Positions 17,658-26,286 of a DNA stretch of 64,000 nucleotides are shown piece after piece. The first letter of the stretch is position 1. The number at the start of each line of letters is the position of its first letter. Source of the DNA: Arenibacter sp041392165 (GTDB lineage Bacteria; Bacteroidota; Bacteroidia; Flavobacteriales; Flavobacteriaceae); the NCBI GenBank assembly GCA_041392165.1, contig JAWKMN010000001.1:186001-250000 (forward strand). Direction: 5' to 3'. The position numbers and the translations under genes were made by a program. The notes below the pieces were generated by a model. It made no database searches. It was not told the origin of the DNA and worked only from the letters and a program-made list of their open reading frames with translations.

Positions 17658-19323
17658 GTCTTTTCATTAATTCATTGATGTTGATCTTTTGAAAGGTCAT
17701 ATGGGCCTGGCTCCCTTCATAAAGAATTCCGATATGGTCATTATCAATTGAGGTGATGCAGGAATATCCGGCTCCCCGCCCATCGTCCAGCTCCATCCAA
17801 TATTCCTTGGGCCATGATTTACCATCGTCCAAACTGACTTTGATGGTCTGTTTGATTCTCTTGTATTTGGAATTAGGGTTGGAAAACAGCAAAATACTCT
17901 TTGAAGCTCCTGCGTTATCCGTATAATCATGCCGATGGATACTGGCCATACACCTGGGTTCAATAAGTGCGCCATGGGAAGTGGGATGTTCTGTCCAGGT
18001 ATCCCCCAGATCATTTGTGACCATAATGGCCCGGCCATTGGTTTCCGATTTGTTTTCTCCATTGCGATTGTCCCTAATATTCAGCATAATGGCCCCATCG
18101 GTGAGTTCAACGGCCATGCATTCGGTGGTATCATGGGATGCGGGATTACTTGTTGTCCATGTTTCCCCTCCATCTTTGCTATAGGTTATATTTGAAAACG
18201 GCAATCCGTTTTCATCCCTACCTTGGGTCGGGATCACCAATGTTCCGTCTTTTAGGGTTATTCCATGTCCTGGCGCAGGTGCCCATAGCCACCATTTGGG
18301 GTCTTTGCACATTTTGGTCAAATTGATGGGCTCACTCCATGTTTTGCCATCATCGGTACTTTTGGTAATTAGAAATTGACTGCTCTGTTGAACGCCAAAA
18401 CCCGGTTGGGAACCCTTGGTCCTCCACTGATGGTTCCATTCCTTGCTTTCTTTGTTGAGGTTTTCCTGCCAAACGCCTTCCGTGTTGATAACACCGTGCA
18501 TCCATAATCCTGCAACGAATATGGTGCCCGTTTGTTCGTCCACTAGAATGTTGGCATCACTAACCCCATTGAATTTTTCCGGTAATCCGCCCCATTCTCC
18601 CATGTCCAATACTATTCGCATTGGTTCCCAAGAATTACCTCCATCTGTGGATCTGCTTAGTCCAATATCCATATGTCCCTGTAGATCCCTTCCCGATTCC
18701 CTACGTACATCATATACCGCCAATAAGGTACCCTCTTTGGTAGTGGTCAAACCAGGGATACGGTAGGTATGTACATTATCCTCCTGGTGTTGCCTTACCG
18801 CTACCCCAAGACGTAATGCTTTAGTTTCCGTACTATAGGATTCTCCAAGTTTTTGCTCCCCGAGGGTAATATAATCAACGCTTGCGTGTACTTTGCTGGT
18901 CAGGTCAACATTATCTGCCAGTTCATAGGAGATCCAGAAATAGTTGGTTCCTGGTTTTAAGCTTTGGTTTCCGTTGATCAGCGAGGTGTTTTTTGATTTT
19001 TCAGCTAGGCCGAACAACCTCTTGTTATTGAACACGGAATCGTTCTCCGTATAGTAGACCCGAATATTCTTAAGGCTTTCCAGTTTTGTATTTTCAGTGG
19101 ATACTTGAATGGCATTCACTATTTCCCCTTCCTTCCCATTATTCAATTGTATCCTTAAAACGGGATTGTCTGTTTTACCTTTAAGTACGGGGTAGTTAAA
19201 GGTTTTGGTCATAAGTCTTTCGCTGATCTCCACTTTGTCCTTGCATCCGCATGGGATTACAAGTAGCAACAGTAGCATCATTTTCAATACCGAAGGCGTA
19301 TCTTTTTGTTTCATCAATATCAT
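17650..19323 (-). CDS. nanH: Exo-alpha-sialidase (GH33) lipoprotein
   Basis: 557 residues that cleave terminal sialic acid from glycans outside the cytoplasm. A hydrophobic leader ends in a lipoprotein-like Cys (LLVIPCGC). A beta-sandwich N domain of the BNR-associated type spans about 40–165. The six-bladed catalytic domain shows the RIP arginine motif (YRIPGLTTT), the acidic DVRRESGRD region and five Asp-boxes (SRSTDGGNSW, TKSTDDGKTW, TYSKDGGETW, VTNDLGDTW, VSLDDGKSW). Third gene of the nan operon; its 3' end overlaps the symporter fusion, while a 172-base gap separates it from nanA. Confidence 0.94.
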   Translation of the reverse strand: MILMKQKDTPSVLKMMLLLLLVIPCGCKDKVEISERLMTKTFNYPVLKGKTDNPVLRIQLNNGKEGEIVNAIQVSTENTKLESLKNIRVYYTENDSVFNNKRLFGLAEKSKNTSLINGNQSLKPGTNYFWISYELADNVDLTSKVHASVDYITLGEQKLGESYSTETKALRLGVAVRQHQEDNVHTYRIPGLTTTKEGTLLAVYDVRRESGRDLQGHMDIGLSRSTDGGNSWEPMRIVLDMGEWGGLPEKFNGVSDANILVDEQTGTIFVAGLWMHGVINTEGVWQENLNKESKEWNHQWRTKGSQPGFGVQQSSQFLITKSTDDGKTWSEPINLTKMCKDPKWWLWAPAPGHGITLKDGTLVIPTQGRDENGLPFSNITYSKDGGETWTTSNPASHDTTECMAVELTDGAIMLNIRDNRNGENKSETNGRAIMVTNDLGDTWTEHPTSHGALIEPRCMASIHRHDYTDNAGASKSILLFSNPNSKYKRIKQTIKVSLDDGKSWPKEYWMELDDGRGAGYSCITSIDNDHIGILYEGSQAHMTFQKININELMKRHE

Positions 19324-19437
19324 TGTTCAGTTAGGATTATTTATTTATGGCATTAGCAGGTATGTTTATAGCGTAATTTTCATCTAAATTCGTGGTAACA
19401 CCTTAGGTAGTGCCTTTTTCTACAATGATTACTATTT

Positions 19438-19464
19438 GCCCTGCGCTGCCACGCGGGGCTTTTT
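19438..19464 (+). terminator. Plus-strand terminator hairpin inside the minus-strand nan operon
   Basis: GCCCTGCG (19438–19445) pairs with CGCGGGGC (19452–19459) around CTGCCA, followed by TTTTT on the plus strand. It would stop transcription running opposite to the nan genes; on the minus strand the hairpin lacks a T run. No plus-strand gene is visible upstream. Confidence 0.7.
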
Positions 19465-19495
19465 AGTCTAATCGGTCAATGTATATTCGAATTTT

Positions 19496-20416
19496 TTAAA
19501 AAGAATCGACCATCTCAAAAAAGCCGCAATCCTTTAGTTCACTTTCAAATGCCTTTGTTTCGCTATTGGAAAGGGATTGTAGCGGTTTTCTGCAAGGTCC
19601 GCAATCTATGCCTATCAAACCCATTAAGGCCTTGCCCGATACCAGGGCACCCTTATATTTGATAAGAATATTGATCAGATCAATGGATTTTTGCTGCTTT
19701 TCCCTGGCTTTTTCCATATGGCCATTTTTAAAATCCTCCATGATCCCATAATATAAAGGCGCCATAAAGTTATAGGTACTCCCTACTGCTCCGATGGCAC
19801 CGAACGATAACCCTGCCAACAGCAATTCATCATATCCGTGAAGGATATCCCATTTTCTATCGTCCATAATAATGCACTTGGACATTTCCATAAAATTGTT
19901 ATCGGTGAATTTGATACCGGCAAGATTTGGAATTATTCCCTTTGCTTCCCCAAGATATTGAGACATAGGAAAGTTGATGCCGGACAGTGCCGGAATATGG
20001 TAATAATAAAAGGGCAATTCAGGAGCCGATAATGCCACGTCCTTACTAAATTTTACCAAGTCGGACACATTTTTTGGGGGTAAAAATGGAGGCCCCATTA
20101 TAGCTATGGCTTCGGCCCCCAATCTCGCGGATTCCGATGCCAATAATGCAGCGCTTGAAATACTGGTACTCCCTGCATGGGCAATAATCTTAAAATCATC
20201 GGTTTTTTGGGAAGCCCATGCCTCTATTACCTCCAACCTTTCAGAGTCTGTCATCAACATTCCTTCTCCTGTGGTCCCTGCAACAAAAACGCCCTTTACC
20301 CCCATTTTTTTTAAATGGTCCGCATAGGAAGACACATTCTTTACGTTAATCCTACCGTCCGATTCCATACCGGTAAATGGTGCGGCAATCAATCCCTTTG
20401 TTTTGCTTATTGTCAT
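19496..20416 (-). CDS. nanA: N-acetylneuraminate lyase (DHDPS superfamily)
   Basis: 306 residues, a TIM-barrel class I aldolase that splits sialic acid into N-acetylmannosamine and pyruvate. Seen: GTTGEG (residues 48–52 region, carboxylate binding), the YYYHIPALSG segment with catalytic Tyr139 (IPALSG is typical of NAL rather than DHDPS) and Lys169 in AGIKFTDNN, the Schiff-base lysine. Cytoplasmic. It overlaps the GntR gene by 4 bases (ATGA) and heads the catabolic part of the operon. Context with sialidase makes the sialic acid assignment strong. Confidence 0.93.
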   Translation of the reverse strand: MTISKTKGLIAAPFTGMESDGRINVKNVSSYADHLKKMGVKGVFVAGTTGEGMLMTDSERLEVIEAWASQKTDDFKIIAHAGSTSISSAALLASESARLGAEAIAIMGPPFLPPKNVSDLVKFSKDVALSAPELPFYYYHIPALSGINFPMSQYLGEAKGIIPNLAGIKFTDNNFMEMSKCIIMDDRKWDILHGYDELLLAGLSFGAIGAVGSTYNFMAPLYYGIMEDFKNGHMEKAREKQQKSIDLINILIKYKGALVSGKALMGLIGIDCGPCRKPLQSLSNSETKAFESELKDCGFFEMVDSF

Positions 20417-21126
20417 TTTCTATTATTATAATTATGTAAGAACTCCCAATATGGTCTTAGGTGTCTTCTGATTTTTTCCTGATATAAACTTTTATCGTTA
20501 TCCTTAATGGCTTGTAATAAATCCGTATGGGTCACAAGCTCGCCGCTGTCTTGTAACTTTTTGTTGATGGGCTCAAAATAGCTTTCATAATTATGTTTGG
20601 CGAATAAAAATACGGGTTGCATCAATTCATAGAAATGTTGTATAAAGTTATTGCCGGCTACTTCGTAGATCTTCTTGTGAAATTGCATTTCATCTTCAAT
20701 GGATAGGTTGTTTATACCAATGGCCTGTTGTCTTGAAATGATCTGTTCCAATTCTTCAATATCTTTTTCGGTAACATTGGTAAATACAAATTCTGCTATC
20801 CCCACTTCCATGGCGATCCTCATACCCATTAATTCCTTTATGGTGGGAATACTCAGTAATTGGGGATCCATAACCTTCTTAAATCCGTTTAACAATGGAG
20901 GTTCCTTAACGATTATCCCTCTTTTTGTGCGGGATTCCAGTATCCCTAACATTCTTAAGCGGCTCAGTGCCTCCCTCACCACATTACGCCCAACACTGAA
21001 CATTTCAACAAATTCCTTTTCATTGGGCAGGGGATCTCCCGGGACAAGTCTATTCTCTTTTATATAGTCTATGATGCTTGCCTCTACTTGATCGGTAAGT
21101 GTGGTCACTATTAATTTCGATTTCAT
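20413..21126 (-). CDS. GntR/FadR-family transcriptional regulator, probable nan repressor
   Basis: 237 residues. An N-terminal winged helix (about 8–72: ASIIDYIKENRLVPGDPLPN, GRNVVREALSRLRMLGI) is followed by an all-helical FCD effector domain (about 90–230) with His/Asp-rich positions for a metal (EDEMQFHKKIYEVAGNN, THTDLLQAI). FadR-type regulators such as NanR sense sugars and repress the operon they head. Here it is the first gene and is coupled to nanA, so autoregulation by sialic acid or a breakdown product is the likely mode. Confidence 0.9.
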   Translation of the reverse strand: MKSKLIVTTLTDQVEASIIDYIKENRLVPGDPLPNEKEFVEMFSVGRNVVREALSRLRMLGILESRTKRGIIVKEPPLLNGFKKVMDPQLLSIPTIKELMGMRIAMEVGIAEFVFTNVTEKDIEELEQIISRQQAIGINNLSIEDEMQFHKKIYEVAGNNFIQHFYELMQPVFLFAKHNYESYFEPINKKLQDSGELVTHTDLLQAIKDNDKSLYQEKIRRHLRPYWEFLHNYNNRK

Positions 21127-21156
21127 ATCTAAGCCTTATTAATCCCTTTTGTCCTA

Positions 21157-21186
21157 TAAATATAACAAAATAATTTTACGAACAAA
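21157..21186 (-). promoter_or_regulatory. Promoter of the nan operon
   Basis: On the minus strand TTTG (21186–21183), an 18-base spacer and TATATTTA (21164–21157) match the Bacteroidota TTTG–N19–TAnnTTTG promoter closely. It ends 30 bases before the gntR ATG. The surrounding AT-rich sequence (AAAATTTTGTTCG) could hold the operator. Confidence 0.6.
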
Positions 21187-21315
21187 ATTTTTGCGATCAA
21201 AACCGAATTGATCTGAATGGATATGTATCCAAAGCGGATAAATTTATTGTAGATTGTTGAACAGGTGGGATATCTTGTGTTGGGCAACGTTACCCTTAGA
21301 AATAAATCTAAGGCA

Positions 21316-22644
21316 TTAGTTTTTACCTATTCTATTTACCCTGGTCAGAAGAAATGCGCCAGCAGTAAAAAACAGTCCGGGCAAAATTATGGCATAGCGC
21401 ATACTTCCAAAATAGTGGGCCGCAAAACCATATAAAAAGGTGCCTATAACAATTCCGATCTTTTCCGCTACGTCATAAAAACTAAAAAACGATGCCGTAT
21501 CCACGGTCTCCGGAATAAATTTGGAATAGGTGGATCTGGAAAGCGCCTGGATACCACCCATAACTATCCCAACACATCCTGCGGCTACATAAAAATCGAT
21601 GGGGGTTATTAAAAAATAGGCATAAATGCAGATCAACACCCAGAAAATATTCACCACTATAAGTGTCCTTATATTGCCGAAGGTTTTGGATGCCTTTGCC
21701 GTAAGTGTCGCTCCCACGATGGCTACAAGCTGAATAAGCAGGATACTCACAATCAAACCTGTTGTCCGTTCCGAATCGGAAGCCCATTGAATCTCCTCTT
21801 CCCCAAAATAAGTTGCAATCAACATTACTGTCTGTACGGCCATGCTATAAATAAAAAAGGCGACCAAATATCGTTTCAATTTTATTTGCCCACCCATTTG
21901 GAGCCATACATTTTTCAATTCCCTAAAACCATTAAGGAGTACATGTTTCCTGGTACCCTCCCTTTTAAACCCTTTAGGAAGAAAATAAAAACTATACTGG
22001 GAAAACCCTATCCACCAAAGGCCTACCGCAAGAAAAGAATATCTCATGGCTTTAATTTCCGCAATCCCGTCAGCATTGGTTTCTATCCCAAAGAGATTGG
22101 GTTTCATGACCATTGCCAAATTGAACAACAGCAAAATAACGCTTCCTATATAGCCCAGGGAAAAGCCTTTTGCACTAATATGGTCCTGTTGTCCCGGATA
22201 GGCAATATCCGGCAGGTAAGAGTTGCTAAAGGCAAAACTTATCCAAAATCCCACCAACCCCATGAAGTAACATATTAGACTAAAATATATATGCTCCAGA
22301 GAAAACCAATATAGCCCTATACAGGACAGGGCGCCCAGATAGCAAAACAATTTCATAAAGAGCCTTTTGTTGCCCAAATAGTCTGCAATACCGGATAAAA
22401 TAGGCGTTATTAGGGCTATAAACAGAAACGCTGCAGAGGTAACATAGCTTATGAGTGGCGCCCTGGCAATTTCTCCACCAAAGACTTCCACCTTCCCTAT
22501 TCCGGCCACCCGAAACAGGGCCCCATAAAAAATTGGAAAAATAGCGGACGAAATTACAAGGCTATACACAGAATTTGCCCAATCATAAAATGCCCAAGCG
22601 TTCAATAATTTTCTACTGCCCTTAATTGGAAATGCTCTAGCCAT
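21316..22644 (-). CDS. MFS transporter, UMF1/Atg22-like family
   Basis: About 442 residues with 11–12 membrane helices. The N-terminal NAWAFYDWANSVYSLVI is the signature of the UMF1/Atg22-like branch of the MFS; the second half contains GGIQALSRSTYSKFIPE, also typical. Substrate unknown. I chose the ATG at 22644 rather than 22689 because the extra 15 codons would read through the terminator hairpin of the upstream M48 gene. Not obviously linked to the nan operon despite proximity. Confidence 0.88.
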   Translation of the reverse strand: MARAFPIKGSRKLLNAWAFYDWANSVYSLVISSAIFPIFYGALFRVAGIGKVEVFGGEIARAPLISYVTSAAFLFIALITPILSGIADYLGNKRLFMKLFCYLGALSCIGLYWFSLEHIYFSLICYFMGLVGFWISFAFSNSYLPDIAYPGQQDHISAKGFSLGYIGSVILLLFNLAMVMKPNLFGIETNADGIAEIKAMRYSFLAVGLWWIGFSQYSFYFLPKGFKREGTRKHVLLNGFRELKNVWLQMGGQIKLKRYLVAFFIYSMAVQTVMLIATYFGEEEIQWASDSERTTGLIVSILLIQLVAIVGATLTAKASKTFGNIRTLIVVNIFWVLICIYAYFLITPIDFYVAAGCVGIVMGGIQALSRSTYSKFIPETVDTASFFSFYDVAEKIGIVIGTFLYGFAAHYFGSMRYAIILPGLFFTAGAFLLTRVNRIGKN

Positions 22645-22649
22645 GAATA

Positions 22650-22685
22650 AAATAAAAAGAAGCTGTCCTTTTTTAGAACAGCTTC
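22650..22685 (-). terminator. Terminator after the M48 protease gene
   Basis: On the minus strand GAAGCTGT (22685–22678) pairs with ACAGCTTC (22666–22659), followed by TTTTTATTTT. It separates the M48 gene from the MFS gene and helps decide the MFS start. Confidence 0.88.
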
Positions 22686-22727
22686 CCAATTAAAATTTCG
22701 GTTATAAAAATTTAAAATTACTTACCA

Positions 22728-23536
22728 TTATTGAAAAGAGGTAACACCAAATTTGGCCGCTTCCTGTCTGGCTAATGGTGCCCACTCCGTAAGGTTGGCA
22801 ATACGGGTTTCATTGGAGGGATGGGTGCTTAAAAATTCTGCTGGTGCATTGCCCCCACTATTGGCCTGCATTCTTTTCCAAAGTTCTGCGGCTTCATTTG
22901 GATTATAGCCTGCAATGGCCATAATCTGTAGACCGATCCTATCGGCTTCCGTTTCATGGCTACGGCTAAAGGGAAGCATTACCCCGACCTGTGATCCAAT
23001 GCCGTAGGCCTGGTTGAACATGTTTCTTTTTTGCTCATCCTGTATTACTACGTTACCGGCCACGGCCCCCAATTGCTGCAAGGTGCCGGCGCTCATGCGT
23101 TGGGCACCATGGTCGGCCAAGGCATGTGCCACCTCATGGCCCATGACCACCGCTATACCGGTCTCCCTTTACATATGGGAAGGATGCCCGTATAGAAAAC
23201 AATCTTGCCTCCGGGCATGCACCAAGCATTTACGGTGGGGTCGTTCACCAGATTATATTCCCATTTGTAATCCTTAAGGTAGCCGGGATAACCGTTGGCA
23301 GTAAGCCAACGTTCTGCCGCCGCTGCAATACGTTGACCAGTTTTTGCAATCAATTTGGCATCTGCCGTTCCTGTAATAACCTTATTTTCTTCAAGAAATT
23401 GGTCATATTGGGCAAATGCCGTTGGGAAGATCTGACTATTGGGGTAAAAGTTAAGCACCTTTTGCCCAGTAAAAGGATTTGTCTTGCAGGCAGCTGCGCC
23501 CAAAAAAACCATTATAATTAAAACTATTTTTTTCAT
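22728..23536 (-). CDS. M48-family metalloprotease lipoprotein (frameshifted here)
   Basis: About 269 residues once two frames are joined. The N terminus is a lipoprotein signal (LIIMVFLGAAACK). The first frame ends with GGKIVFYTGILPICKG; the second continues VVMGHEVAHALADHGAQR, which holds the HEXXH zinc site, and later RSHETEADRIGLQIM with the third zinc ligand Glu. Restoring one G to the GGG run at 23165–23167 gives ICKGETGIAVVMGHEVAH without a gap. M48 lipoproteins of this kind (BepA/LoiP-like) act in periplasmic quality control of outer membrane proteins. Transcribed alone, with its own terminator. Confidence 0.85.
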
Positions 23537-23787
23537 CTGTTTGTATTTATTGTTTTATCAGTCAGACCTGCCCGACTTCTTCAGTCAGGCGGGTGTAATA
23601 TCCAAGTAACCATTTTCGTCCCGATAATCATCGGGGAGGGTGAAAATTTTGCTAATGGATATTATATACGCTTAAATTTTAAACATCCCCTACCAATAAG
23701 AATGGGGATGTAATGTATTTTTAAAATTTCTTAATGCTCGTTTCTTTTTAAGGTTTCCTATTTATTCTCCCGAAAATTACAAAAAAA
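23537..23787. other. Hairpin-rich intergenic stretch
   Basis: Besides the GH31 terminator it contains CCCGATAATCATCGGG (a palindrome that recurs near 29215) and a GCCCGAC…GTCAGGCGGG inverted repeat around 23570–23592. No gene is visible. Confidence 0.5.
23683..23711 (-). terminator. Hairpin after the GH31 gene
   Basis: ACATCCCC and GGGGATGT pair across 13 bases. On the minus strand it is followed by TTTAAAATTT, an imperfect T run, about 77 bases after the GH31 stop. Confidence 0.55.
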
Positions 23788-26187
23788 TCACTCACCAATA
23801 ATGTGCAATAATGTAAAATCCTTTCGGACATGTATGTTGTTGTTTCCATTCAATTTAACGTCCTTAAGATCTACAAACTCATTATCTATTTGTATTTTCG
23901 AAATTTTAAAGGGCAACCCATGAAGATTCATTTTTAAGGTTTCATAGGAGGTAATAAAACTACCATCTTTAAATTGTTGTATAAGCAATTCATTTGCCTT
24001 TCCCTTTAAGTTAAAGTTTCTAAGGCTATACCTGCCTTTTTTATAATCATAGCCATCCTGGCCATCCTCATAGACCGTTGAGGTTTCAATACCATTTTTA
24101 TAGTACACATCCAACACCATTTCCTTAATTTCCAGTTCCCCCACATATTGTTGAACGGGATATTTTGGAATCATGGCACCTTCCTTTATAAAGATGGGTA
24201 TCTTATCCAAGCCGGCCACTACCCATTTCTCCATGCCGCCAGTCACAGGCTCATTGGTCCAGTAATTGTACCAGATGCCTCTGGGCAGGTACATTCTCCT
24301 ACCTTGGGCATTGGGTTCATGCACCGGGCATATCAATATTTGCTCCCCAAAAATAAATTCATCCGTCCTAAAATGCGTCTGATGGTCCTCTTGGTCAAAA
24401 TGCACCAATGGTTTCAACATGGGCACCCCTTCTTTGGAATATCGGTAGAACATAGTGTACAAATACGGTAAAAGTTGATAGCGCAATTCAATAAATTTGC
24501 GCACAATGTTGGTTACCTCATCATCAAAGGACCATGGCTCCTGATCGCCGTGATCCCCACTGGAATGTACCCTGCAAAAAGGATGAAATACCCCCAATTG
24601 AATCCATCTGGCAAACAGTTCGCCATTGGGCTGTTCCGCAAAACCACCAATATCCGAACCTACAAAGGAATATCCGCTCATGCACATGCGCTGCGCCTGT
24701 ACGTTCGCAATCCATAGATGTTCCCACGTGGCTACGTTATCACCTGTCCATGTAGAGGAAAACCTTTGGGTTCCGGCAAATGCCGCCCTTGTAATTACAA
24801 AAGGCCTTTTGGGGTATACATATTTTTTAAGGCCCTCATAGGTGGCACGAACCATCTGCATGCCATATACATTGTGGGCCTTTCTGTGCGAGCACGGGTG
24901 GCCGTCATAATCATGGCGCGTATCCAATGGTGCCGTCTTGGTGGGCACTTCCATCACCGCGGGTTCGTTCATATCGTTCCATACGGCATGAACTCCAATT
25001 TCAGACATCATTTCCTTGTAAAGTTCCGCCCACCATTCCCTTACCTTGGGATTGGTAAAATCGGGGAAATTACATTCCCCTGGCCACACCTTACCTTTCA
25101 TAAACGCCCCATCGGCCCGTTTACAGAAATAATCATTCTCAATGGCTTCTTGGTATACCCAATAATCCTTATCTATTTTAATGCCCGGATCGATCATTAC
25201 AACCGTTTTGAAACCTTTTTCTTCCAGATCGGAAATCATTTTTTTCGGATTTGGAAAACGCGATCTGTCCCAGGTAAAACACCTAAAACCGTCCATATAA
25301 TCTATGTCCAAATAAATGGCATCGCAGGGAATCCTCATTTTTCTAAAATCCTTGGCAATTGCCCTTACGTTACTTTCCGGGTAATAGCTCCATTTGGATT
25401 GATGATAGCCCATAGCCCACATGGGCGGCAACTCCGGTGTCCCCGTTAAATTGGTGTAGGCCTTCACCACTTGGCCCATCTGGGGACCATAGATAAAATA
25501 ATAGTTCATCTCCCCCCCATCTGCCCAAAAGCTGGTAACATTTCTACGCTCATGGGCAAAATCGAAATTTGTCTTAAAGGTATTGTCAAAGAAAATTCCG
25601 TAGGATTTATTGTTGTGCAAGCCTATAAAAAAAGGAATTGCCTTGTATAAGGGGTCCTGGTCCTTTCCATAGGCATATTGATCCGTGACCCAATTACTTA
25701 CACGCTTTCCTTTCAGGTTGGAATGTGTTGCCTTATCTCCCAAACCATAAAAGCTTTCTGCATTTTGGGTAATCTTGCTCATTTTTACGGAATTGCCTCC
25801 AAACTCATAATTCTCTTCCCAATGAAAGCCCAGTTCGTCCTCATTAATGATATTGCCCTCAAGATCCGAAATCTGGGTCCTCAGGGTTTTTTTATCGACA
25901 AGCACTTTTAGTTTGGCCGTAAATACCAAATACTCGTTCGTGGTCTCCTCTACCTTAAGGTGGTTAAAGCCAACACTAACATTTTCGCTGATAGCATATG
26001 AAAAATCGGGTTCAAAAATATTTTCAGTGGCGTATCTAAACCTTAATATACTGTCCCGTAATATGGTCATTTCCAGAATGACTCCGTTTGAAGTGGTAAA
26101 ATACAATTTATCCGTATCCCTGCGAAATTCAACAATGGTATTGGGGTATAAATTGCCTTTGTATTCAAGTTCGGTATTAGTGATCAT
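23788..26187 (-). CDS. Glycoside hydrolase family 31 alpha-glucosidase
   Basis: About 799 residues. An N-terminal beta-sandwich (to about 230) precedes a TIM barrel with the GH31 nucleophile motif VWNDMNEPAV (Asp near 415) and the acid/base region STWTGDNVATWEHL, then SGYSFVGSDIGGF and HPFCRVHSSGDHGDQEPW. Substrate-site DIDYMDGFRCFTWD is typical of alpha-glucosidases. No signal peptide, so cytoplasmic hydrolysis of malto-oligosaccharides is likely. I prefer the ATG at 26187 (MITNTELEYKG) to the upstream 26223 start, whose 12 extra codons look like leader. It lies directly downstream of glgB on the same strand. Confidence 0.92.
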   Translation of the reverse strand: MITNTELEYKGNLYPNTIVEFRRDTDKLYFTTSNGVILEMTILRDSILRFRYATENIFEPDFSYAISENVSVGFNHLKVEETTNEYLVFTAKLKVLVDKKTLRTQISDLEGNIINEDELGFHWEENYEFGGNSVKMSKITQNAESFYGLGDKATHSNLKGKRVSNWVTDQYAYGKDQDPLYKAIPFFIGLHNNKSYGIFFDNTFKTNFDFAHERRNVTSFWADGGEMNYYFIYGPQMGQVVKAYTNLTGTPELPPMWAMGYHQSKWSYYPESNVRAIAKDFRKMRIPCDAIYLDIDYMDGFRCFTWDRSRFPNPKKMISDLEEKGFKTVVMIDPGIKIDKDYWVYQEAIENDYFCKRADGAFMKGKVWPGECNFPDFTNPKVREWWAELYKEMMSEIGVHAVWNDMNEPAVMEVPTKTAPLDTRHDYDGHPCSHRKAHNVYGMQMVRATYEGLKKYVYPKRPFVITRAAFAGTQRFSSTWTGDNVATWEHLWIANVQAQRMCMSGYSFVGSDIGGFAEQPNGELFARWIQLGVFHPFCRVHSSGDHGDQEPWSFDDEVTNIVRKFIELRYQLLPYLYTMFYRYSKEGVPMLKPLVHFDQEDHQTHFRTDEFIFGEQILICPVHEPNAQGRRMYLPRGIWYNYWTNEPVTGGMEKWVVAGLDKIPIFIKEGAMIPKYPVQQYVGELEIKEMVLDVYYKNGIETSTVYEDGQDGYDYKKGRYSLRNFNLKGKANELLIQQFKDGSFITSYETLKMNLHGLPFKISKIQIDNEFVDLKDVKLNGNNNIHVRKDFTLLHIIGE

Positions 26188-26286
26188 GGGTGGATTAATT
26201 TTACGAATACAAAAAAAGCACATTCATCTGAATTAAAGAAATGATATGCATGGCAATAGTAATGGGCAACATCGGAATACCTAAAA

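Noticed and set aside
22645..22689. Earlier start for the MFS transporter
   Set aside because: It would translate the terminator stem of the M48 gene; the family N terminus begins after the ATG at 22644.
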